NCBI GenBank assembly: GCA_037044955.1
Contig: JBAOHX010000010.1
Span: forward strand, 1 to 64,000
Origin: JAJXWB01 sp037044955
GTDB taxonomy: Bacteria; Pseudomonadota; Alphaproteobacteria; Rhizobiales; Beijerinckiaceae
Direction of reading: 5' to 3'
DNA length: 64,000 nt
Below, piece by piece: positions 29,410-38,234 of the stretch (positions are counted from its first letter, which is position 1; every line of letters starts with the position of its first letter). The notes below the pieces were generated by a model. It was given only the letters and a program-made list of their open reading frames with translations. It had not been told where the DNA came from and made no database searches. Position numbers and translations under genes: made by a program.

Positions 29410-30885
29410 TCAGCGAGCGGTCGCCGGCCCTTCGTGCATCATGTCGTCGTTCTCGGGCCCATCCACGATGAGATAGCCGACGAGGCCGCGCTCCAGACGG
29501 GAGAGCGCGTGATCGACCAGAGTGAAGCGACCGGCGCGCGGGATCTTGAAGTCGACCACCGTCGCTCCGCCTGGCGGCACCGAGATCGTTTGCACGTCGG
29601 TCAGCGGCTGCGCGCGCAGGCTTGCGCTTTCCCAGACGTGATCGAACATGCCGCCGATCAGATGGAAGGACGACGTGAAGTTCGGGCCGCCGACGCCGAA
29701 GAAGATGCGCACGGTTTCGCCGATGCGCGCGCGCAGCGGATGACTGCGCGTCAGCGCGCCGACCGCGCCGTTGAAGACGAAATATTCGGGCTTCTCGGAG
29801 ATGAGCTTCTCATAGTCCATCTCCAGTTCGCCTTGCGCGCCGAAAGGCTTGGTCGTGTAGAACTCCCCCTGCATGACGTAGAATTCGCGATCGACCTGCG
29901 GCAACCCGCTCTCCGGCTCCACGAGGATGAGCCCGTACATGCCGTTGGTGATGTGATGGGCGACCATCGGCGTTGCGCAGTGATAGACAAACAGGCCCGG
30001 CGTCATGGCCTTGAAGGTCACGACCTTCTCCTTGCCCGGGTCGGTCTGCGTGAATTCGGCTCCGCCGCCGGGCCCCGTGGCGGCATGGAAGTCGACGGAA
30101 TGCGTCATCAGGCTGTCGGATGGGTTTTTCAGGTGGACCTCGATCGTGTCGCCGACGCGCGCGCGCACGAACGGGCCGGGCACTTTCCCGTTGAAGGTCC
30201 AGTAGGTGTAGGTCGTCTTGTCCGCGAGCTGACCCTTCATCTCGACCGTCTCGAGATCGACGCGCAGCACCCGCGGCGCGCGCGCATGGATCGGCGGCGC
30301 CAGATCGGTGGGATCGCGCACGATGTCGGCGCCGCCCGCCACAGCGGCGGCGCGCGGGCCAGGCGCAACCTGGATGCGGCCCTCCATGCCCGACTCGCGA
30401 TGGCCGGGAATGGAGCAGAAATAGGAGAATTCGCCGGCGCGGTCGGCGAGAAAGGCGATCGACGTGCTCGCGCCTCTGCCGATGACGCGATCCGAGCGCG
30501 CGGGATATTGATCGATGACTATGTCGTGTTCTGCGCCTTCGCCATTGATGAGATTGACCTGAACGGTCTCGCCCTCGTGCACGAGAAGTCGCGGATTGAC
30601 GCGACCGTCGATGTCGCCGCCGACGCCGATGTAGACCATTCGGCCTTCCGCGACGCCGGACTTCAGCGTGAAGACGATGCTGGGATGCAGCCTGAGCGAC
30701 GCGGCGCGGCCGGGCGCCGGCGTCACGGGCGCAGGCCGCTGTGCGGTCTGCGCAAAGGCGCGCAGGCTGGAGAACATGCTGGCGCCTGCGCCGTAGCAAA
30801 TGGAAGGATCTACGCCGACCAGGCGCACGCCGGCTGCGACGACCGCCGCGAGGACGAGGCATGCGAGGGCGACGGCGCGCAGCAT
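29410..30885 (-). CDS. nirK: copper nitrite reductase with an extra N-terminal cupredoxin domain
   Basis: Reduces nitrite to nitric oxide in the periplasm. Counting from the ATG at 30885, residues 1-25 form a signal or anchor helix. Residues ~65-175 form an added blue-copper domain with ligands His120, Cys157, His162, Met167. Residues ~190-485 are a complete NirK: type 1 ligands His262, Cys303, His311, Met316; type 2 ligands His267, His302, His459; catalytic Asp265 and His408. The three-domain build is like Hyphomicrobium denitrificans NirK. A GTG at 30915 is an alternative start; neither has a clear ribosome site. It sits between tsf and pyrH with no other denitrification gene nearby. Confidence 0.92.
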   Translation of the reverse strand: MLRAVALACLVLAAVVAAGVRLVGVDPSICYGAGASMFSSLRAFAQTAQRPAPVTPAPGRAASLRLHPSIVFTLKSGVAEGRMVYIGVGGDIDGRVNPRLLVHEGETVQVNLINGEGAEHDIVIDQYPARSDRVIGRGASTSIAFLADRAGEFSYFCSIPGHRESGMEGRIQVAPGPRAAAVAGGADIVRDPTDLAPPIHARAPRVLRVDLETVEMKGQLADKTTYTYWTFNGKVPGPFVRARVGDTIEVHLKNPSDSLMTHSVDFHAATGPGGGAEFTQTDPGKEKVVTFKAMTPGLFVYHCATPMVAHHITNGMYGLILVEPESGLPQVDREFYVMQGEFYTTKPFGAQGELEMDYEKLISEKPEYFVFNGAVGALTRSHPLRARIGETVRIFFGVGGPNFTSSFHLIGGMFDHVWESASLRAQPLTDVQTISVPPGGATVVDFKIPRAGRFTLVDHALSRLERGLVGYLIVDGPENDDMMHEGPATAR

Positions 30886-30930
30886 ATTCGAATAGCTGGC
30901 GCTGCGCAGTTGCACAGCAAGCGTGGCAAT

Positions 30931-30957
30931 AAAAAAAGCGCGCGGCCTCGACCGCGC
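30931..30957 (-). terminator. rho-independent terminator of tsf
   Basis: Stem GCGCGG / CCGCGC with a six-base loop, followed on the - strand by GC then seven T. It separates tsf from nirK, so nirK needs its own promoter, which would have to overlap this site. Confidence 0.85.
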
Positions 30958-30984
30958 ACTCGCTTGTCGTCCTGACCCGCCAGA

Positions 30985-31914
30985 TCAGCCCTTGGCGGCG
31001 GCGGCGACTTCGGCGGCGAAATCGTCCACCGCCTTCTCGATGCCCTCGCCGAGGCCGTAGCGCACGAAGCCCTTGATGACGATCGGCGCGCCGGCCTTGC
31101 CTTCCAGCTCCTTCACCGCCTGCGCGACCGTCTTGCCGGCGTGATCGGCGTGGATCGAGACCTGATCGACCAGCGTCACTTCCTTGAAGTAGGTCTTGAG
31201 GCCGGACTCGACGATCTTCTCCAGCACATGCGCGGGCTTGCCGGCGTTCTTGTCGGCGAGCACGGCCTTTTCGCGCGCGATGACGGCCGGATCGACGCTG
31301 GCCGCGTCGAGCGCGACCGGCGAGGTCGCCGCCACATGCATGGCGAGCTGGCGCGCGAGCGTGGACAGCACGGCCGGGTCGCCCTTCGATTCCAGCGCGA
31401 CGAGAACGGCGATCTTGCCGAGGCCATCGGCGATCGGCGAATGCACGTACTGGCCGATGACGCCGTCCGTGACGGAGAGCATGGCGGCGCGGCGCAGCGT
31501 CATGTTCTCGCCGATGGTGGCGATGGCGTTGGAGATGGCGTCGGCCACCGAGCCCGCGCCGCCGGGATAATGTTGCGCGGAAAGGGCCTCGACTTCCGTC
31601 ACGCCCTTCTCCAGCGCGACGCCGGCGATCGAGCGCACGAGCGCCTGGAATTCCTCGTTGCGGGCGACGAAGTCGGTCTCGGAATTCACCTCGACGACGA
31701 CGCCGGCCTTTTCACGCACTTGTGCGGCGACAAGGCCCTCGGCCGCCACGCGGCCGGATTTCTTGGCGGCCTTCGACAGGCCCTTCTTGCGCAGCCAGTC
31801 GACGGCGGCTTCGATGTCGCCGCCGACCTCGGTGAGCGCGACCTTGCAATCCATCATGCCCGCGCCGGTCTTTTCGCGCAGGTCCTTCACCATGCCGGCA
31901 GAGATCGTGGCCAT
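30985..31914 (-). CDS. tsf: elongation factor Ts
   Basis: Nucleotide exchange factor for EF-Tu. The 309-residue protein has the N-terminal UBA-like domain with VKDLREKTGAGMMDCK, VEVNSETDFVARNEEF and two core subdomains. The ATG at 31914 is preceded by AAGGATTT. It follows rpsB with a family B palindrome in between (31949-32101), and ends at a terminator rather than running into pyrH as in most relatives. Confidence 0.97.
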   Translation of the reverse strand: MATISAGMVKDLREKTGAGMMDCKVALTEVGGDIEAAVDWLRKKGLSKAAKKSGRVAAEGLVAAQVREKAGVVVEVNSETDFVARNEEFQALVRSIAGVALEKGVTEVEALSAQHYPGGAGSVADAISNAIATIGENMTLRRAAMLSVTDGVIGQYVHSPIADGLGKIAVLVALESKGDPAVLSTLARQLAMHVAATSPVALDAASVDPAVIAREKAVLADKNAGKPAHVLEKIVESGLKTYFKEVTLVDQVSIHADHAGKTVAQAVKELEGKAGAPIVIKGFVRYGLGEGIEKAVDDFAAEVAAAAKG

Positions 31915-31948
31915 GGGGGAAATCCTTTTCTAGCGATAGGGGTTCGGT

Positions 31949-32101
31949 TGTCATTCCCGCGAAAGCGGGAATCCAGTGGGAGACTTTCGTCGTCGGCTCT
32001 GGATTCCCGACCGCCCGGTTCGATCTCGGGCCTGCCCGAGATCGAAAGATTATATGCAAGTCGGGCAAGCCCGACTTGCATGCGGGCGTCGGGAATGACA
32101 A
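31949..32101. repeat. family B paired palindrome with nested palindromes (between rpsB and tsf)
   Basis: Outer ends GTCATTCCCG and CGGGAATGAC. Inside are a GATCTCGGGC hairpin (32022-32045) and a perfect 28-base palindrome at 32054-32081 whose arms are ATGCAAGTCGGGC. The same 28 bases recur at 58009-58036. It lies inside the rpsB-tsf transcription unit. Confidence 0.85.
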
Positions 32102-32146
32102 TCGAGTGAAAAGCCGCGGCTATAGCCGCAGCCGGATCAGGCCGCT

Positions 32147-33166
32147 TTACGCAGCCAGGAAGCCGCGCGCCTGAGAAATCCAGCCGTCGCGCTCGATGCG
32201 GCCGTTGAGCTTGAGGTCGGCGTCCACCTTGGCGGCGTCCTCGGCCTTCATCGCCGCGATCTGCCAGAAGTGGAAGATGCCGCCGTCGTTCAGCTTCTTG
32301 ACGAGCTGCGGGCCGACGCCGTGCAGCTTGGCCAGATCGTCCGGCGCGCCGCGCGGCGCGGACAGGATCTCGAAAGCCTCGGTCGGCTCGTCGCCGGCGT
32401 CGTTGGCGGCCACGGGCGTGGGCAGCTCTTCGGCGGTCGGCTCCTCGGAAGCGCCGATGTCGACGCCCGAGGCGCCCTGGCCGCGCGAGATGCCGTCGAT
32501 GGCGGCGCGGGCGACCAGATCGCAATAGAGCGCGATGGCGCGGCCGGCGTCGTCATTGGCCGGGATCGGGAAGGCGATGCCGTCGGGATCGCAATTGGTG
32601 TCGAGGATCGCGGCGACCGGAATGTTGAGGCGGTTCGCCTCCTTGATCGCGAGCTGCTCCTTGTTCGTGTCGATCACGAAGATCAGGTCCGGCAGGCCGC
32701 CCATGTCCTTGATGCCGCCCAGCGCCTTCTCCAGCTTCTCGCGCTCGCGCGAGAGCATCAGGCGCTCCTTCTTGGTGAGGCCGGAGGCGCCGCCCGAGAG
32801 CTGCTCGTCCACCTTGCGCAGGCGGTTGATGGAGCCAGAAATCGTCTTCCAGTTGGTCAGCATGCCGCCGAGCCAGCGGGAGTTGATGTAGTACTGCGCC
32901 GAGCGCTTGGCGGCGTCGGCGATCTGGTCCTGCGCCTGGCGCTTGGTGCCGACGAACAGCACGCGGCCGCCCTTGGCCACGGTGTCGGACACGGCCTTCA
33001 GCGCCTGATGGAACAGCGGCACCGTCTGGGCGAGGTCGATGATGTGGATGTTGTTGCGGACGCCGAAGATGTACTCGTTCATCTTCGGGTTCCAGCGGTG
33101 CGACTGATGGCCGAAATGCGCGCCGGCCTCGAGCAGGCCGCGCATGGAAACGTCAGGAAGCGCCAT
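32147..33166 (-). CDS. rpsB: 30S ribosomal protein S2 with a C-terminal helix-hairpin-helix extension
   Basis: Ribosomal protein S2 needed for small-subunit assembly. Residues 1-~240 are canonical S2 (MRGLLEAGAHFGHQ, NEYIFGVRNNIHIIDL, FVGTKRQAQDQI, NSRWLGGMLTNW, NIPVAAILDTNCDPDGI). After an acidic linker come about 65 more residues (LAKLHGVGPQLVKKLNDGGI) that read as a helix-hairpin-helix module, giving 339 aa against about 240 in E. coli. Such extensions occur in related alphaproteobacteria; their role is not known to me. First gene of the rpsB-tsf unit. Confidence 0.95.
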   Translation of the reverse strand: MALPDVSMRGLLEAGAHFGHQSHRWNPKMNEYIFGVRNNIHIIDLAQTVPLFHQALKAVSDTVAKGGRVLFVGTKRQAQDQIADAAKRSAQYYINSRWLGGMLTNWKTISGSINRLRKVDEQLSGGASGLTKKERLMLSREREKLEKALGGIKDMGGLPDLIFVIDTNKEQLAIKEANRLNIPVAAILDTNCDPDGIAFPIPANDDAGRAIALYCDLVARAAIDGISRGQGASGVDIGASEEPTAEELPTPVAANDAGDEPTEAFEILSAPRGAPDDLAKLHGVGPQLVKKLNDGGIFHFWQIAAMKAEDAAKVDADLKLNGRIERDGWISQARGFLAA

Positions 33167-33279
33167 GATTCATCATTCTCCGGTTGTGCCTCGGCGGAGC
33201 TGAGAGGCCGGAAATCCGGCCACCGGACGCGCTTCCTTGCATCAGGAAACGCAAATGCTCCGCCTGTGGGATGGCGCGC

Positions 33280-33309
33280 GTATACCGGAGGATGCGCTGG
33301 GGATGCAAG
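33280..33309 (-). promoter_or_regulatory. probable rpsB promoter
   Basis: On the - strand TTGCAT (33309-33304), 18 bases, TATACG (33285-33280). Transcription from here would give a leader of about 105 bases containing a GGCCGG / CCGGCC hairpin near 33211-33226. Confidence 0.5.
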
Positions 33310-33311
33310 CG

Positions 33312-33400
33312 CGGCGAACCGCCGGGACCGCCGGCCTCTGGCCGGCTTATTTCGCCCGCAGTGGTTCGGGCCGGCCGGAGGCCGGCGGTCCCGGCTTTGG
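33312..33400. repeat. family F palindrome, copy 2
   Basis: GGGACCGCCGGCC at the left and GGCCGGCGGTCCC at the right, with an unpaired middle. It lies between the rpsB promoter and the end of the convergently unrelated GlsB-type gene, and is related to 9977-10062. Confidence 0.7.
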
Positions 33401-33403
33401 CGC

Positions 33404-33691
33404 TCAGTAGCGCGATCGCCAGCCGTAGGCCGGTCCGCCGCGGAACAGGCCGATGAGGATGAGCAAGATCACCGCGCCGATGGTCGCGTTGGCGATGGCC
33501 GCCACGAGGCCGACGCCCAGATGCACGCCCAACCGCGGCAGAAGCCACGCGCCGAACAGCGCGCCGATGACGCCGACGATGAGATCGCCGATGAGCCCGA
33601 AGCCGAAGCCGCGCACGAGCAGGCCGGCGAGCCAGCCCGCGACGACGCCGACGAGCAGCGTGATCAGAAGACTTTCGTTCGTGAGATGCAT
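33404..33691 (-). CDS. GlsB/YeaQ/YmgE-family stress response membrane protein
   Basis: A 95-residue glycine-rich protein with three hydrophobic helices (ITLLVGVVAGWLAGLLVRG, LIVGVIGALFGAWLLP, ATIGAVILLILIGLF), typical of the transglycosylase-associated/GlsB family. The start is the ATG at 33691 behind GGAGGCGGTC; the longer ORF has no better site. Its promoter region contains an exact EcfG-type promoter (GGAAC-N16-CGTT), consistent with induction in the general stress response. Function within the family is poorly defined. The lytic transglycosylase gene lies upstream on the same strand. Confidence 0.9.
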   Translation of the reverse strand: MHLTNESLLITLLVGVVAGWLAGLLVRGFGFGLIGDLIVGVIGALFGAWLLPRLGVHLGVGLVAAIANATIGAVILLILIGLFRGGPAYGWRSRY

Positions 33692-33723
33692 GACCGCCTC
33701 CAGCGATTGCCGATTGCGGGCAA

Positions 33724-33748
33724 AACGCGGCGATGGCGGGACGGTTCC
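33724..33748 (-). promoter_or_regulatory. EcfG-type general stress promoter of the GlsB-type gene
   Basis: On the - strand GGAAC (33748-33744), 16 bases, CGTT (33727-33724), 33 bases before the start codon. It matches the known EcfG consensus exactly. Confidence 0.75.
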
Positions 33749-33765
33749 GGGAAAGGCTGGTGCGC

Positions 33766-34818
33766 TCACTCGGCGGTGTAGGCCATGGCGCCGGCGATAT
33801 CGCGGACCTGATTGTAGCGGTCGAGCCGCATGCCCATCATGTCCTCGAACTTCTTGTGCACGTCGGCGACCGCTTTCGCCTTGCCGCCCTCGTAGAAGAT
33901 CGGCTTGTTGGCCCTGGCGGGCCTGGGCAGCATCGCGGCCGCGGACGCCTTGGGGCCTTCGGCGAGCTGCGACAGGAAGGTGCGGGCGTCGCGCGTGCCG
34001 AGGAAGTGAATGAGGTAAGTCTCGCCCGCCGACAGCGGACGGCCGACGTTCTCGGCGACCTTGCCGCCGTCGCGCTTGAGCATTTCGGCGGCCATGACGG
34101 CGGCCAGATAGGGCCGCTCGCGCAGCGCCAGAACGCGCGCGCGCTCGTCGGCGTCGGCGATGGTCGGCTTGTCGTCCGGGCCCTCGATCAGCGCGGCCTC
34201 GTGCGCCAGTCCGTGCTGCGCGCCGAACAGGCGGACCGCCTGCAGCCAGGTCTTGTCGATGAACTGGAACAGGCCGGACGCCGAGGACGTGCTGGCGCGG
34301 GCGGTGGCGCGCAGGCTCGATTCCTTGTCGGCGATGGCCATCAGCAGCGTCGGGTCGTAATCGGCGCGCTGGGCGGCGCGGATCACCGTCTCCACGAGAC
34401 GACGGCGCACGTTGACCGGGCCGAACTGCAGCTTGTCGGCGCCGTCGCCGAAAATGGCGAGCTGGCGGGCGAGTTCTTCTTCCGGAATCAGGCGCGACCA
34501 GACCTGCGCCGCGACATCGAGCGAGGAATCCTCGTCCAGCGGCCCTTTGGCAAAGGCGACTTCCGGCGTCTCGGCCTTGCGGCGCTTGCCGGGCACGATG
34601 GTGGCGGGCGCATTGTCGAGCGCGAGCTTGCGCGTGGCGCGCGGCTGCGGCGCCGCCGGGTCGGCCTCGCGCTCGATCATCTGCGCGGCGACGACGATGA
34701 ATGCGGCGAAAAGCGCGAACACGCCGACAAGGCGCGCGACGCTGAATCCCAATGCCGCCCCGCTTGTTTTCGCAGGGAAACCGGGCTTCGTGCTTGCCGA
34801 CATCGCGTTACGAGTCAT
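33766..34818 (-). CDS. lytic transglycosylase (SLT domain) membrane-anchored protein
   Basis: A probable periplasmic peptidoglycan-cleaving enzyme. Residues ~25-47 form one hydrophobic segment (LVGVFALFAAFIVVAAQ), a signal anchor. The SLT-type catalytic region is LLMAIADKESSLRATARA, with the catalytic Glu in KES near residue 165, followed by SSASGLFQFIDKTWL. The C-terminal ~150 residues are helical without a known domain. Length is 350 aa. A second in-frame ATG lies at 34803. It overlaps the EcfG promoter region of the next gene only beyond its stop. Confidence 0.86.
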   Translation of the reverse strand: MTRNAMSASTKPGFPAKTSGAALGFSVARLVGVFALFAAFIVVAAQMIEREADPAAPQPRATRKLALDNAPATIVPGKRRKAETPEVAFAKGPLDEDSSLDVAAQVWSRLIPEEELARQLAIFGDGADKLQFGPVNVRRRLVETVIRAAQRADYDPTLLMAIADKESSLRATARASTSSASGLFQFIDKTWLQAVRLFGAQHGLAHEAALIEGPDDKPTIADADERARVLALRERPYLAAVMAAEMLKRDGGKVAENVGRPLSAGETYLIHFLGTRDARTFLSQLAEGPKASAAAMLPRPARANKPIFYEGGKAKAVADVHKKFEDMMGMRLDRYNQVRDIAGAMAYTAE

Positions 34819-34947
34819 GCATCATTCCGCGCGCCGCGAATCAGCGGCCTCAAGCCTCGCAATAGTCAAGGGATGCGGCGAGAGATTGGCGCAGGGCGCC
34901 ACAATTTTGTCACAGGTCGCCAGCGGCTTACGGAAACAACCGCTGTC

Positions 34948-36249
34948 TCACGCCTGCGCCGGAATGCGCCCGGCCACCGCGCGCACCTTGCGCGGCGCGG
35001 CAAGCCAGATGGCGGCGGAGGAAACGAAGGTCAGCGCGACGCACAGCCAGAAGGCCTGATCGTAGGAGCCGAGACGGTCGTACATCGCGCCTGCGACAAA
35101 GGGTCCCGCCGCGCCGCCGGCGAGCGAGGCGAGCGACAGGGAGCCGAAGATCGAGCCGTAGTGCCGGCCCTCGAAAATCTCGAAGGCGACGGTCCCGAAC
35201 ACCGCCGTCACGCCGTAGCCGAGCAACCCCTGCGCGATCACCATGGCGTAGAGCCAGGGCGTGGTGGGCGCGCCCTTCATGACGATGAGCGCGAGATAGG
35301 TGAGCGTGAAGCCGAAGGAGCCGATGGTCCACACCCATTCCCGGCCGATGCGGTCCGACAGCCAGCCGAGCCCGATCTGGCCGGGGATGCCGGCAAGGCT
35401 GACCGCGCCCAGCGCCCAGGCGGCGATGGTGGGCGAATAGCCGATCTCCACCAGGTATTTCGTCTGGTGCACCTGCACCGCGTACCAGGTGAAAAGGCCG
35501 GCGAAATAGCCGATCGCCAGCATCCAGAAGCGAAACGTCCTGACGGCGCGCGCGAGCGTCCAGTCGATGGCGGTCCAGGCGGGATCGACGACATTGCTGC
35601 GCTTGGCCGGACCGCCCGGCGTCGCGGCTGCGTCGCCGTCCGGCTCGAGGCCGAGATCGGCGGGCTTGCGGGCGACGAAGAGATTGAGCGGCGCGAGAAT
35701 CGCGACCATGCCGATCCCGAGAATGATGCAGGCCGTGCGCCAGCCGTAGCGCTCGATCCATGTCTGGAAGGCCGGCAGCAGCAGGATGGAGCCGACGCCG
35801 ACGCCCGAAAACGCCACGCTGATGGCAAGGCCGCGCCGGCGCAGGAACCAGTTGGGCAGATAGAGCGACTGGCCGGTGAAGGTGAGGCAGACGCTGCCGC
35901 CGCCGACCAGCATGCCCAGCGTGAGATAGAGATGCCACGGCGCGCTGGTGAGCGGCGCGAGCAGCAGGCCCGCGCCGACGAGCAGAATGCCGATCTCGAT
36001 GACGAAGCGCGGCCCCTTGGAATCCATGAGCCTGCCGAGCGCGGGACTGAGGAGCGCCGAGGTCAGGAAGCCGAAGGAAAAGGCGCCGGCGACGGTCGCG
36101 CGCTCCCAGCCGAATTCCGCGACGATCGGCGCAAACAGCAGCGAGAACGAGGTGCGCGCGTTGACGCCGATGGCCATGGTGACGAAGGCCACGGCGACGA
36201 CGACCCAGCCGTAGAAGAACGGCAGGCGCTTGGCGAGAGACGCGATCAT
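34948..36249 (-). CDS. MFS transporter (OFA/monocarboxylate-like)
   Basis: A 433-residue major facilitator with 12 predicted helices. The first helix (FFYGWVVVAVAFVTMAIG) and the PALGRLMDSKGPR and LGWLSDRIGREW loops are characteristic of the oxalate/formate antiporter and monocarboxylate branch. The start is the ATG at 36249 (MIASLAKRLPFFYGW); eight upstream codons are in frame but unconvincing. The substrate is not deducible. It is downstream of the AidB-like gene with a 153-base gap in which I see no gene. Confidence 0.88.
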   Translation of the reverse strand: MIASLAKRLPFFYGWVVVAVAFVTMAIGVNARTSFSLLFAPIVAEFGWERATVAGAFSFGFLTSALLSPALGRLMDSKGPRFVIEIGILLVGAGLLLAPLTSAPWHLYLTLGMLVGGGSVCLTFTGQSLYLPNWFLRRRGLAISVAFSGVGVGSILLLPAFQTWIERYGWRTACIILGIGMVAILAPLNLFVARKPADLGLEPDGDAAATPGGPAKRSNVVDPAWTAIDWTLARAVRTFRFWMLAIGYFAGLFTWYAVQVHQTKYLVEIGYSPTIAAWALGAVSLAGIPGQIGLGWLSDRIGREWVWTIGSFGFTLTYLALIVMKGAPTTPWLYAMVIAQGLLGYGVTAVFGTVAFEIFEGRHYGSIFGSLSLASLAGGAAGPFVAGAMYDRLGSYDQAFWLCVALTFVSSAAIWLAAPRKVRAVAGRIPAQA

Positions 36250-36402
36250 GACGCGCGCCTCCGCGACTTGCATGCGGCGCTGGCGTTCGACGCGCTCGAT
36301 ATGTTCGGCATGGATGTCCTTGTCATCGAAGCGTCGAAACTAGATGGGCGCCAGCGAAAAGCGATTACCTCGCGCGTCATGGCGCCGCTCGCCATGCAAC
36401 GC

Positions 36403-38160
36403 TCATGCCAGCAACTCGGCCGCGCGCGACTTCGACACCGGCGCATCCGACAGCAGCGCATCGGCAAACGCCGCCTCGCGCGCGCCGGTCTGCAGATCGA
36501 AGGGATCGGGCGCGCCCAGGCGATGATCGAGCACGAGGCGCGAGAACAGCAGGCGGCGCGCGTCGCCGCGCCGCTCGTGCGTCTGCTGCGCCTCCCAGGC
36601 GAGCGTGACGGCGCTGGCGACGTGATAGAGCACGCTGGTGGCGCGGCGCGCTTCCGCCTCGTTCTCGCCCTGCCCCGCGACCTTCTGCGCCAGCGCGACG
36701 GCGCGCTCGACCGCGTGCTTGAGGCGGTCGCGATGCGCCTGCGGCGCAACCTCCGTCTCGCCGATGCGCGCGAAAAGATCGGCGCCGAGCGCGCTTTCGG
36801 CATGATGACGACCGACGGCGCGCGTGATGGAATCGAGCGCGACGATATTGCTCGTGCCCTCCCAGATCGAGCCGAGATAGGAATCGCGCAGCACGCGCGC
36901 GCTGGCGAATTCCTCGACATAGCCGATGCCGCCGCGCATCTCGAGCGCATCGCCGGCAACCTTGCGCGCATCGCGCGTGATGCGGAACTTCATCACGGGA
37001 GTGAGCATCCGCACCAGCGCCGCCGCCTCCTGGCTGCCGGCGATCTCGGCGCGGTCGAGCGCGGTCGCGGTGACGAAGCTCAGCGACAGCGCCTGCTCGA
37101 CGGGCAGCATGAGTTTCAGCAATTGCCGGCGCGCGAGCGGCATGTCGACGATGAGCTTGCCGAAGACATAGCGATTGCGCGCGACGTGGAAGGAATCGGT
37201 GAGCGCGCGGCGCATCAGCGCCGTCGACTTCACGCCGTTCGACAGGCGCGACCAATTGACCATTTCCGCCATCTGCACGAAGCCGCGGTCGAGCCGGCCG
37301 AGCGGATAGCAGATCGCGCCCTCGAACTTGATCTCGCCCGAGGCCATCGAGCGCGTGCCGAGTTTTTCCTTGAGGCGCACGATGCGATAGGAATTCTGCG
37401 AACCATCGTCGAGAAAGCGCGGCATGAGGAAGAGCGCGAGGCCGCGCGTGCCGGGCCCCGCGCCTTCGGGGCGCGCGAGCAGCGTCGCGACCTTGCCGTC
37501 GGCGTTGGAGCAGAACCATTTCTCGCCGTAGAGGCGCCATTGCCCGTCCTCGAGACGCGCGACGGTGGTCAGCGAGCCGACATCGGAGCCGCCCTCCTTC
37601 TCCGTCATGAATTGCGCGCCCTGCGTCAGGACGCCCATGTCGGTGGTCGTCAGGCCGTCGAGATACTTGGCCTTCAGCGCCTCGTCGCCGTAGCGCGACA
37701 GCAGCATGGCGGAGCCGTCCGTGACGTTGATCGGACAGCCCATGCCGAATTCGGCCTGGTTGAAGAGATAGGTGAAGGCGTGCTTGGCGGCGGCGGGATA
37801 GATGTCCGGCCAGCCCATGATCCCCTTGCGATGCGAGAGCGCGTGAATGCCGAAGCGGCCGAAGGCCGCGTCCTCCAGCTCGCGGTAAGCGGGGTGATAT
37901 TCGATCGTCTGCACATCGCGGCCGAACTTGTCGCGTTGGTGCAGGATCGGCGTGTGACGGTCGGCCAGCCGCCCGCATTCGTCGAGGCGGCCGCCGACGA
38001 GGGAGCCCAATTCCACGAGATGCGGCTCGATGTGCGCGCGCAGCTTCGGCTCGAGATGAATGTCGAGCAGGTCCTGCAACGAGCGGTCGAGCGTGTAGAA
38101 ATTGAGGCCCGTCGTATCCGGCGCAATGGCGTCGGAATTGACGCGGAGCGGCTTGTTCAT
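36403..38160 (-). CDS. AidB-like acyl-CoA dehydrogenase family protein
   Basis: A 585-residue flavoprotein of the AidB/large acyl-CoA dehydrogenase group. It has the N-terminal helical domain, the middle beta domain (VLTQGAQFMTEKEGGSDVG, WRLYGEKWFCSNADG), and the C-terminal domain with the base-region SIWEGTSNIVALD, plus a ~110-residue C-terminal extension as in AidB. The start is the ATG at 38160 behind GGGGGAAACG. AidB itself protects DNA from alkylation, but relatives act on acyl-CoAs, so the role is open. Upstream is a family A palindrome. Confidence 0.88.
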   Translation of the reverse strand: MNKPLRVNSDAIAPDTTGLNFYTLDRSLQDLLDIHLEPKLRAHIEPHLVELGSLVGGRLDECGRLADRHTPILHQRDKFGRDVQTIEYHPAYRELEDAAFGRFGIHALSHRKGIMGWPDIYPAAAKHAFTYLFNQAEFGMGCPINVTDGSAMLLSRYGDEALKAKYLDGLTTTDMGVLTQGAQFMTEKEGGSDVGSLTTVARLEDGQWRLYGEKWFCSNADGKVATLLARPEGAGPGTRGLALFLMPRFLDDGSQNSYRIVRLKEKLGTRSMASGEIKFEGAICYPLGRLDRGFVQMAEMVNWSRLSNGVKSTALMRRALTDSFHVARNRYVFGKLIVDMPLARRQLLKLMLPVEQALSLSFVTATALDRAEIAGSQEAAALVRMLTPVMKFRITRDARKVAGDALEMRGGIGYVEEFASARVLRDSYLGSIWEGTSNIVALDSITRAVGRHHAESALGADLFARIGETEVAPQAHRDRLKHAVERAVALAQKVAGQGENEAEARRATSVLYHVASAVTLAWEAQQTHERRGDARRLLFSRLVLDHRLGAPDPFDLQTGAREAAFADALLSDAPVSKSRAAELLA

Positions 38161-38234
38161 CGTTTCCCCCGGGAGGTTTTGGGAGGATGATAGAGCCGAA
38201 GCGCGCGAGCGCAAATTGTTGAAAATTCATAGGG

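Noticed and set aside
30885..30940. FNR/NnrR box upstream of nirK
   Set aside because: No TTGAT-N4-ATCAA or TTTGC-type palindrome is present. TTGCACAGCAAGCGTGGCAA is only a weak, asymmetric likeness.
33733..38190. Very long open frame (1485 codons) on + opposite the transglycosylase, MFS and AidB-like genes
   Set aside because: Composition is arginine/alanine-rich shadow sequence of GC-rich codons. Real, motif-bearing genes cover it on the other strand.
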